This document shows positions 9,775 to 18,337 of a DNA stretch of 64,000 nucleotides, in pieces. Position 1 is the stretch's first letter; every line of letters begins with the position of its first letter. The notes under the pieces were generated by a model. It saw nothing but the letters and a program-made list of their open reading frames with translations. It was not told the DNA's origin and did no database searches. The translations under genes were made by a program, and so were the position numbers. Origin of the DNA: Gremmenia infestans (taxonomy: Eukaryota; Ascomycota; Leotiomycetes; Helotiales; Hamatocanthoscyphaceae); assembly GCA_032629725.1 (NCBI GenBank), contig JAFEVB010000006.1, positions 124,001-188,000 of the forward strand, read 5' to 3'.

Positions 9775-10272
9775 TGACGGAAAATGATTTGGCCTTATTG
9801 AAGAGACGTTTCCAAAACTAGCGTGTCTTGCAAAGAACAGAAAGGCTCGGGGAAACTAAGAAGGTTTAAGGTTCATGATAGATAGATGGCCCACTCGGGG
9901 AAAGGAAATAGGGGGGGCGGAGAGAGGGATAGGGAACAGGTACATTCAACCGTGCATGACGTTCGTATAATCCTTGCGTTTATAGATGTAAACATTCTTA
10001 CTCTCAGAAGTGGAACTTATTCGTGATCACACTCCGCACGTAAAACGGTTTAGGGATTCTCACGGCTCTAGACCCGGAAGGAAGACTTACTTGCCTGTTG
10101 AGCAAAACAAGAGATATAGTGTGGTCGACTTCTCCTTTGTGTTAGATTGTTCTAGTGTATAAACGGGATACGTCGACCTCGTTTTCTTATCTACAAGCAA
10201 TATTTGCCTCGCAGCAGACCATTCAGCGCGCCATTGCCATCTTTATTTATATCGTCTAGACACCACTTCGAC
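9775..10272. promoter_or_regulatory. Upstream region of the LOG gene with TATA box
   Basis: No coding sequence. TATAAA at 10158-10163 is about 110 bp before the LOG start codon. The rest is plain intergenic sequence. Confidence 0.35.
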
Positions 10273-11211
10273 ATGTCTTCCTACATCCCACGGACCCAGA
10301 CCGCCAATCACGGCGATACAGGCAGGCCCCGGACCAAGGTTGCTGTCTTTTGCGGCTCCAGCAGCGGCACTGACCCGGCATATGTCGAAGCTGCAAGAGC
10401 CCTGGGCCGGGCACTCGCAGAGCAAGATATCGATCTAGGTATGTTTGTTTCCCGCCGCGGAAATACTACTCCTTCCTCACTCACTACGAAATACTATCTA
10501 TTCCTTCCTCACTATGAAATACTATCATTGCGAAGGACGGGACGATATTCTATTCAAAACCCCACTCCACTCCACCCCACTCCACTCCACTCCACCCCAC
10601 TCCACTCCACCCCACCCCAAGAAACAACCATCCGCTAACAGGACCGTGGGGAACTGCTAGTATATGGAGGCGGTACCGTAGGCCTAATGGGCGAGGTTGC
10701 CAAGACGGTCTGCTCGATCCGGGGTCCGGAGGCGGTTCATGGCGTCATCCCGCTAGTACTGGCCGAGCACGAGCGAACAGATGCCTACCTGAACCAGACT
10801 AGTGAGGCGGGAGTCGACTTGTGGCTACCTGATAGGGCGCTATACGGACGCACAACGGTGGTACAGGACATGCACACACGTAAGAAGATGATGGTGAAGG
10901 AGGTACTAGCGGGTGGTCCCGGTAGCGGCTTCATCGGCCTGCCTGGCGGCTACGGCACCCTTGAGGAGCTGTTCGAGACGATCACTTGGAACCAGCTAGG
11001 CATCCACGGGCTGGGCGTCTGCTTACTAAACACGCATGGCTATTGGGATCCCATCATCCAGTGGGTCAATAGCGCAAGCCGCAACGGCTTTGTCAAGCGG
11101 GCCAACACGAGCATCATCGTCACGGCTAACGAGCCAACCGGTGCACTTGAGGCCTTGCGTAATTATAAGGTCTCCGGCGCAGTGTTCAAGCTGGCCTGGG
11201 CAAACTTGTGA
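10273..11211 (+). CDS. LOG-family nucleotide phosphoribohydrolase
   Basis: Predicted 238-residue 'lysine decarboxylase-like' protein. Characterised members hydrolyse cytokinin riboside 5'-monophosphates, or more widely purine NMPs, to free base plus ribose 5-phosphate in the cytosol. Exons are 10273-10438 and 10661-11211. The GTATGT donor and the distal acceptor GCTAG give DIDLVYGGGTVGLMG, the exact family motif; the nearer CTAACAG acceptor would shift the frame. The catalytic motif PGGYGTLEE is at about residues 150-158, with the upstream R-K pair in HTRKKMM. The 222-nt intron is long for this window and filled with CCACTCCACT repeats. Position near the Cns3-like gene suggests nucleotide-analogue metabolism, but the substrate is not shown. 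Confidence 0.9.
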
Positions 11212-11389
11212 TGATGATATATGAAAAGCGGGTGAAGGGGAGAGGGTGAGAAGAGGTCATATTCTTCATGTGGATATGCTTTTAGTTGCTCTCGGAGTTA
11301 GTCATCTTGAAAAGTCATAAAGGTTACAGGCATTCGTTGTCTATATAGCAGCAGAAGAAAGTGGCAGTAGAATGAAGCCCGTTACAGAG

Positions 11390-11480
11390 GTACTCTGTGC
11401 CGCTGAAAAGTAATTCGATTCCTTTCTTTGGTTTAAATGATACGCTTTGAATAGTGCACACTATGTTTGCTTTATTAAGT
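11390..11480. repeat. Dispersed repeat, family C, degenerate copy
   Basis: Resembles 5101-5195: GTACTCTGTGCCGCTGAAAAG, then TTTCTTTGGTTTAAATGATA and ACTATGTTTGC. More diverged than the copy at 12403-12491. Confidence 0.45.
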
Positions 11481-11654
11481 GTCTAGGATAGTGTTTGGGC
11501 CGAGCAGATCACTAATTTATCACCGTAAATCACTATAAATCCTCACTATAATAAAAGCGGGACTCGAATTAATTTTCAGCGGCACGGAGTACTCTCCGCC
11601 CCCCTTAATAAATGTTAATAAACCTTCGCCCCACCGCGTACAGAGGAAGTAAGC

Positions 11655-11800
11655 AAATGATATTACTATGTCTAGGGCTTAGTAAGACCTTATAAAGCAG
11701 CAAATCATATTACTATATCTAGGGCTTAGTAAGACCTTACAAGGACCCTATAAGTACCTGTCACAAGCTACCTATAAAGGCTCTAGCTATTTAGTTCTAT
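11655..11800. repeat. Dispersed repeat, family D, copy 2 with internal tandem
   Basis: Two ~47-bp tandem units start at about 11654 and 11701 (CTAGGGCTTAGTAAGACCTTA in both). The block continues into CACAAGCTACCTATAA, shared in inverted orientation with 7084-7180. No coding capacity. Confidence 0.6.
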
Positions 11801-12402
11801 AGGATTCTATATATTATAGAGACTTTATATTATTTAACATTTATTAACAGAGGGGGGATAGTATGACCTTATACGGGCGACGCGTGCCTAAATAGGATTA
11901 GAGTAAAGGCTTTGCAAAGGTATATTCTTTTAGTACTTTTAGCTTGATGTTAATACTTAACCGCTGTACTATACCTCCGTATGCAGCTGCTTAAAATCGC
12001 TGCTGTGCACTGCGACTCTACCCTGTAGTGAAAGCGACGGTCCTTTGTCCGAGATGTAAATGTACAGTTCCCACAGGTAGCAGATCTCTAGTTGAAGTTT
12101 TGCCTACTCGTAATCATCCTTTAAGTTGTCGTCATTTATGTTTTCGTCTTCGGCGTGATAGGCACCGACTCTCGGTACTCCGTAGGGCGCGATGAAAGTC
12201 ATCAGACTGCCAAGCGATAAAAACACCGTATAGGTCTTGATCCCTGAGGGCTGCTGGTAGCAAAGGAGTTCGGATCATAGCTCGACCTCGCAACTGCACA
12301 CCCCACTGAGCGTTATGCCGAAGACTGAAATCCGAGCGCAATACTAGTAGCCGCAGCCACTACTAGTGGTCCTCTTAGTCTACTACGGAAGTGGTATGCT
12401 CT

Positions 12403-12491
12403 TACTCCGTGCGGCGTAAAGGTCTTTAAAGTTCCTTCTCAGGTTTAGATGATATACTCTAAACAGTGCCTATACTGTTTGACGAATCAAA
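12403..12491. repeat. Dispersed repeat, family C, copy 2
   Basis: TTACTCCGTGCGGCGTAAAGG followed by GGTTTAGATGATATAC and a GACGAATCAAAAT end, closely matching 5101-5195. It abuts MITE family A copy 3. Confidence 0.6.
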
Positions 12492-12494
12492 ATA

Positions 12495-12638
12495 CTACGG
12501 AGGTATAGGCCAAAAAATTATGTCACCAGGGATCATTGCAGGGCTGTATTTGGGTGATGTTTTTATAGACTGCAGCCAATCAAACCCTTAAGGACAGGAT
12601 CCCCCTATTAGCACAACTTTTGGCCTGTACCTCCTTAG
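12495..12638. mobile_element. MITE-like element, family A, copy 3
   Basis: Compact 144-bp copy with both terminal inverted repeats (CTACGGAGGTATAGGCC and GGCCTGTACCTCCTTAG). The interior matches copy 1 in reverse orientation, including TTATGTCACCAGGGATCATT. It is the best reference for the uninterrupted element. Confidence 0.8.
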
Positions 12639-12663
12639 AGAGACCGTTAGATTCGGTACGTCA

Positions 12664-12726
12664 ACAGCCTTGATCGATGCCCTAAAAGGTTTAGATTTTA
12701 ATTACTTTGACGCCGCACGGAGTATT
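12664..12726. repeat. Dispersed repeat, family C, inverted partial copy
   Basis: Reads AAAAGGTTTAGATTTTAATT and then TTTGACGCCGCACGGAGTA, the reverse complement of the family C end. Together with 12403-12491 it flanks MITE A copy 3 as an inverted pair. Confidence 0.5.
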
Positions 12727-12770
12727 TCAAGCGGTCATACTATTCCCCCCCCCCTATAATAAAGGCCTTT

Positions 12771-12900
12771 ACTTCGTCTCAGGCATAATAAACCCCCCAA
12801 TAGGGGTGTGAAGGCAGAGGTGGATTTCTATGGCAGCTCCTATTAGCAGAACCCCTGCCTTCACACCCCTGTTGGGGGGTTTATTATGCCTCGGACAAGT
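12771..12900. mobile_element. MITE-like element, family B, copy 2
   Basis: GAGGCATAATAAACCCCCC-type arms (left AGGCATAATAAACCCCCC, right GGGGGGTTTATTATGCCT) with inner arms GGGGTGTGAAGGCAGAGG and CCCCTGCCTTCACACCCC. Nearly identical to the nested copy at 6256-6384, so both probably moved recently. Can fold into one long hairpin. Confidence 0.85.
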
Positions 12901-14336
12901 ATTAAGGGTTTCGGGACTATAGGGAGTAGTTGCGGATCTTTCTAGTCATGTGACTTAGCGCGGCCGACGTAAGCGAAGAAGGCATAACGTCTTCGTGCTG
13001 CAACCCATGATAGCCTCTAGACATCATGAATGAAACCACCAAAACCAGACTCAAGTCTTACTAGCTAGTGAGAAGTAATCACCCCTTGTGATACCAACAG
13101 GGATAGTAGCCTGTCTACCCTACATTATTGACCTGCCTCGTTTCTTAACCTATTACAGCATTGAACAAGGTCTATCCTTTGCTTCTGCAACAATTTACTT
13201 TGTCCGCAGCTAATCATCCGAAAGGAGCCAGCCAAACGACGTGATCAGAGTAGGGCCCTAGATCAGAGCCATTTCTTGCCCTCTCATCATTACTTGGGTT
13301 TGGTCTTCGCGCCCGAATCACGAACATCCTGGTCTGGAATTCGGAAACCCTCTGGCGCTATTTGACTGGGCTGCTCTGTTGAGAAGGTGCTGCTGCCACC
13401 GCCAGTAGCTCTTACCGTAAGCTGCCCTAACAGGAGTTTGAGATGCTTAACTTTTGTGGATTTATCTGCATGCTGACTTCGGAGACAGCTCCTGCAGCGC
13501 AAATGAATGCCTTTCTCAACCTAGCACCTTTGTCCGGGTCATTCTCATATGAGCTCTCCGAGTCTCCGACAGCGCGGCGTACGACAGCGGTCAGGTGTTG
13601 AACGTAGCTTGGACGACCTCTTACACATCTGTGGACCTTGTGTTCTGGCAGGAAGCGGTCGATGGCAGCTTGTAACATCTGCAATCTGGGTTCTATCAGT
13701 TCTATCGGCTACCTCGACAAGCTCGCAGAGCCTCTGGTGTCCGTTTAAAAAGCTATTAGAGCTAGGAGGAATCTAGCTAATAAAACCCTACTCTACCTAT
13801 ATTCCACCCCTATCTAACTCTTGATTTCAAGCTCTTATGCTAACACCCTATAGCTTTACCGTTAAGTCACGCTAAAAATGTATATTAACGTATTCTGGTG
13901 CAGAATTCGCGCTGCGCTATTATATGTCTTTATAACGGCAAAATCCTTGTTACAGGAAGAACTCCGAGTAGATATCCCTGTATGCACGAAAGAGTCTGCA
14001 GTTAGGTTCGCATGAGAACCTCGTCGTCCTCGAATTCGTGCCGCCGGGCCTCGCGGTGCACGTAATACGCCGCACACCAGAATAATACGCCTCTAAGCTA
14101 CAGCCATAACAACCAATTATAAATACAAGATTTGAGTACCAGACAGAGGAGTACTCCTTCTTGTCGGATACCAAGAATTGGAATCTTTTATAAAGGTTGT
14201 GTTATGTTATGCGGTTCTGAGACCGAGGATTTTTGGTGTTAGTGTGCGGCTTATTTCGTACACCGCGAGCGGGCTTAGTTCTCTTTCAAGTTCTATTATA
14301 GCACAGTCAAGTCTCCCCACCCTATCATCGCCCCCC
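12901..14336. other. Gene-poor spacer before the fusion gene
   Basis: Short ORFs on the minus strand (about 13290-13684) show no family I recognise and are not called. Composition rises in GC towards the fusion gene. Just upstream of its ATG is a pyrimidine-rich stretch (TCTCCCCACCCTATCATCGC). Confidence 0.45.
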
Positions 14337-17007
14337 ATGTCTAAGTCGGCATATACGATCGTTCTCCATGGCAACGACGCCACTGGGAAATCTACTCTCG
14401 TCCCCGCCCTCAGGGCGGCCGGTGAGGTCGTCTATGCTCGTGGCGACGAAGACCCCACACTCGAAGATAGCCTCGTCGTTAGAAATTTCGACAAACTCAC
14501 GCTGCAACTTGCCGACGACGACCGAGCTCCCCTCCCCGAATCATACACGGACAAAGATGGAGTTCAGCGCAGAATCGTGCGAATTATCCTCGATGCCGAC
14601 CTCCCCGTCCTTCAAGCGCGGCTCGCGAACCGGCCAAGTACAGACGAGTGGGAGTCCGAAAAATCCCTCTTCTACTTCCGCGCGCGATTCCTTGTACGTT
14701 CTCCTCATTCCGCTTTCCCGTTGAACGACTCTGATAAGTCATCAGGAACTAGCCGCGTTCTACGGCCTGCCCGTCGTTGATACCGGAAAGAAGGGCGTCG
14801 ACGAAACTGTCTCTGATATCGTTGTCCTCGCCTGCAGCCCTGAGGTCCTCGCGCTCTTCTCCAAGCTTGCCTTGCGCACACTAACTCCCGACGACGTCGC
14901 TTCCTTGGCCAGTCGCCGCGCGGTGATCCCGGGCGTGGACTACGCCCAGCGGCTGGAAGAGATCATCGCCATCGAGTGCGGCGAGACGTCGATCTTCACA
15001 CCCGAAGATGTTCGCACTCAATGCTCTCGCGACCCGGGCCTCGTACATGCGCTTGTTAATCAATACGATAATATACACGACGCAAATGCCCTGCTGCGCC
15101 TTCGTCTAGTCCGCGAGGGCGAGTCGAAGCAAATCTACAAGGTTGAGACGCCCCTGACCCGCTACTTTGACGACCACGTCCTTGTCTTCCTCAAGCCGAC
15201 CATCTATTCGCACAGCAAGCAGGCGACGGCGGAGATTTCAGGTCTCAGCGCAATCCGTGCAACCGGGTCCCGTCTCTTCCTTGAGATGCTCCAACGCGCA
15301 GGAATCAGCCACACATACGAAGGCCTGAACGCGCATGGGCTCATCTGGGCGCACGGTATCGAGATCACGCAGATCGAGACCGTGTACAAAGAACTCTGCG
15401 TGGGAACGGATAAGCATTCGTTCTTCGGCATGGTCACCGACCACAATGTTGCACTGCCGACGGGCCAGTACAAGCGCGGGCCATACGTTCGCTTCGACTG
15501 GCGGAACCCGAACCACACGTACAAGGGCATTAATCCTGCGACGCACCCGTTCTACCACCTCATGGAAGCGTCGGTCGGCAAGGATGTCTTCTACGACAGC
15601 TACCTCACTGCGCGCGCAAAGCCGTTTGGGGACAAGTGTGTGCCGGAGGAGCTCGTGCACGGCGTGCAGGCCGTCGAGGCGTCCGTGGATTGGACGGTGC
15701 GCATCTTCTTCACCATCCAGCACTACCTTCATCAGATCGGGCTCGAGGTCCAGGACGGATGCATCATGCTCGATTCGACCGGGCGTACGATGTGGTCCGA
15801 GATCAACCAGGACTGCATGCGCATTAAGCGGCGCGAGGTCACCAACGCGAACGGCCACAACGCGAACGGCCAAGACGCATTCGACAAGGACATGTGGCGT
15901 AGCTCCGTGAAAGTCTCTCATACAGCTATTCTCGACAAGTGGACCCAGCTCAACAACCTCCTCCGCGCGCACCTTACGGGCCGCCCATTCCACGAGCACG
16001 AGATGGTCGCCCCGTACGAGCCATACGGCCTGCACGCGCGGGAAGTGCTCGCCGACGAGACTCTTACACTCACGCCACGCTACCGGGCGCTATACAAGCG
16101 TCTTGCGACGTGTGATCGCTCGCGCTTGCGGTCCGTATCCGCGTCCGCGGGCGAGGGCGAGGGCGCTTCCGACCGTCTGCTCGCGCTTATGCATGCGCAT
16201 ATCTGGCAGCTAACCGCCGCCGTCTCGCCCCACGACGCGTATAAGGAAGCGGTGGAGATGGTTCGGCTCGCGAACACGTACGCGGGCCGAACCGAGCTGC
16301 CCGGGACTGAAGTAAGCGCACTCACCGGCGCGGACGCTGACGCCGTTCTCGCGCGACCCGTCACACCGCCTGGCGTTAAGGCGATCGGCGTGACGGCGAC
16401 CAAATACGCAGACCAGACGGACGAATTCATGCTCGCGCAGCTTGGTGTTCAGCTCGTGCGCCCCGAGGGCCGCTGCCTGCGTGTCGACTACAAGATTGTC
16501 GACGCGGCTAAGTTCGCCAAGGCGTTTGGCGAGGGCGTGAGCGTGTACTTTGTGCCTACCAAACCAAAGGACATGCCGGGCCTCCTTGCGCAGGGCACGC
16601 TCGACGGCACGGTGACCTACAGCTCGGTCATGGACAACTTCCCGACTGTCGCGCGGCTCGTTGCTTCTGCGCCAGATAAGGGCATCTCGCTCGCGCTTAT
16701 TGGCCGGCGTGGTCAGCAAATCGACCCCCGCGCGTGGACCGCGGACAAGCCCGCGCGCATTGCGGCGGAGCATGTGCGCATGGTGAGAACACACCTTGCT
16801 AGCCTTGCCGTTCCACCGGATACATATAAGATCCAGCGCGTACTCGGCTCCTCCGAGTCATACCTTGTCAACGACCCACGCGAGATATACCTTCTCTGCG
16901 ATGCTATCGTATCTACGGGTAGCACCCTCCAAGCGAACGACCTTGACATCTGGCAGGTCGTTAAAAGCAAGGGTGATCTTGTCGTCGGCCTCTATCAGCG
17001 ACTGTAA
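14337..17007 (+). CDS. Kinase / SAICAR-synthetase-like / HisG-like fusion (Cns3-type)
   Basis: Predicted 872-residue multidomain enzyme. Exons are 14337-14693 and 14746-17007 (52-nt intron, phase 0; the join reads RARFLELAAFYG). Residues ~5-160 are a nucleoside/nucleotide-kinase-like P-loop domain with Walker A GNDATGKS (12-19). Residues ~237-535 resemble SAICAR synthetase (PurC): REGESKQIYKV, VLVFLKPTIYSHSKQ, and a divergent SEINQDCMRIK where PurC has the PDSSR loop. The C-terminal ~250 residues resemble ATP phosphoribosyltransferase (HisG): a DMPGLLAQGTLDGT segment and the PRPP loop DAIVSTGSTLQAN. Kinase plus HisG is the reported domain set of fungal Cns3, which makes pentostatin, and bacterial pentostatin clusters use separate PenC (SAICAR-like) and PenA (HisG-like) proteins. 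A coformycin-type product is therefore likely but inferred. No PenB-type dehydrogenase or Cns1/Cns2 is visible nearby. Strikingly GC-rich coding sequence. Confidence 0.85.
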
Positions 17008-17333
17008 ACATTCAAGTAGCATAGAATGTAATAGTCCGAGAGATAATAAACGAACAAAAGTGACTGTTGGTCCACTAAAGGGTGCACTAACTTGTGTCCC
17101 TCCAAATTAAGCAAGAACAACCAAAAATCATATCATTATTATTATTATTATCACTGAAACCTTTGATAGGACTTTAGGGTGTGCCTTTATTAGTAAGTAG
17201 GGTGAAGCCAGATGGTTTGAACTGATATCTAAGCGACCGTTTGCTAGAGTTTTAGAGGGCGATGTTTAAACTCGGCTGAGCAAGAATCACTAGCTTAATC
17301 ATGGTAAAAAAGGCAAAAAACATATAATTGTAA

Positions 17334-17415
17334 CATCTGGAGCAGGATTTGAACCTACGCCTCCGAAGAGATGTGATTTCTAGTCACACGCATTAGACCG
17401 CTCTGCCATCCAGAT
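17334..17415 (-). tRNA. tRNA-Ser(AGA)
   Basis: On the minus strand an 82-nt cloverleaf can be drawn. The 7-bp acceptor stem is ATCTGGA/TCCAGAT with discriminator G. The D arm contains GGCAGAGCGGTCTAATGC, and a 5-bp anticodon stem TGTGA/TCACA encloses loop CTAGAAA (anticodon AGA). A long class II variable arm (TCTCTTCGGAGGC) and T arm GTAGG-TTCAAAT-CCTGC follow. The long variable arm, discriminator G and AGA anticodon all indicate serine (UCU codons). No intron. Confidence 0.93.
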
Positions 17416-18337
17416 TGTTTTCATGTGATTTGTTGATAAGGAATGCTTATTTTAAATTATCACGAGCTAAAATCTCTAGCTCTACTCTAGAAATTACCCC
17501 GACCTTTACCCCTCTATATAAACTTCCCTGAATATACATGTACTAATCTATACAGGATTAAACTCGAAGGCTTCTTAGACTATGCTAAGGTTTGCAGATT
17601 CAGAGAAATTATATATTTTAATATGTTAAGGTATGATATACGTGTATCATATAGGCAAAGTATATGTTTGACGCTTCGCTTCACTTCGCCTAGATTCATG
17701 AATGAGATCGACTCGAACAACCTGACCTTCTTAGGCCGAGAAAAAGGGGGCGGAATAGAGATCGTACGCCCTAATAAATAATATAAGAGATTATACGTCC
17801 TGAGAAATATCGCAAAACTTTACGCGCATACCTCAAATACCGCGAACTTGTTCCGCCATCTTTACTCGACCGGAGAGATCAACGATGGAAGGTGGATCAG
17901 GATATCAAGAAGAACGGCTAATATACTATACGGAGTATCGCCCTTTACGACTAAGGTTGATTATTATATAGTATAATACAATACACAAGAAAGCCTGGCC
18001 ATCTGAACTGATCTAGCCCATCTATTATACAACACTTAATATCCATCCATCCACCCCTCCATCTGCCGATCCACCCATCCATCAATCCGTCCACTAATCT
18101 ATACTACATACACATTTCCATTCATCAATTAATCTCTCTCTAATTATGCACAAAAACCAATAAACTAATTTAAACAAATCAAACCAACTAAAGGGTATTC
18201 CAGTTCTCTCTCGAGCGCTCATCAATCATTCAATATCCAGGTCAAAAAGAAAAAAAGACACCCTTCCCCTCGCATTTGAGTTCAAGTCAAGTCCAGCAAT
18301 ATACCTAACTCGACCGCTCCCTTCTTCCACTCACACA
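17416..18337. other. Intergenic between tRNA and DOCK gene
   Basis: No gene seen. A low-complexity CCATCCATCCA stretch lies at about 18040-18120. TATACGGAGTA occurs near 17927, a short motif seen several times in the window. Confidence 0.5.

Larger units (their letters stand above)
11850..12757. repeat. Inverted-repeat pair possibly bounding a ~0.9-kb element
   Basis: GGGGGGATAGTATGACC near 11854-11870 is matched by GGTCATACTATTCCCCCC near 12734-12751 on the other strand. Between them lie a family C copy and family A copy 3. The two motifs could be the ends of one decayed element or separate insertions; motif matches also occur near 250 and 7047. Confidence 0.4.

Noticed and set aside
13290..13684. 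Overlapping minus-strand frames in the repeat-rich spacer
   Set aside because: No motif, no splice model and no clear start; sequence resembles degraded intergenic DNA.
15238..16794. Long minus-strand frames (265 and 194 codons) inside the fusion gene
   Set aside because: GC-rich codon shadows of the plus-strand coding sequence; low-complexity composition and no recognisable domain.
449..17007. Cordycepin cluster of the Cns1-Cns4 type
   Set aside because: Only the Cns3-like gene is present; no Cns1-type oxidoreductase, Cns2-type HD phosphohydrolase or Cns4-type full ABC transporter is visible.
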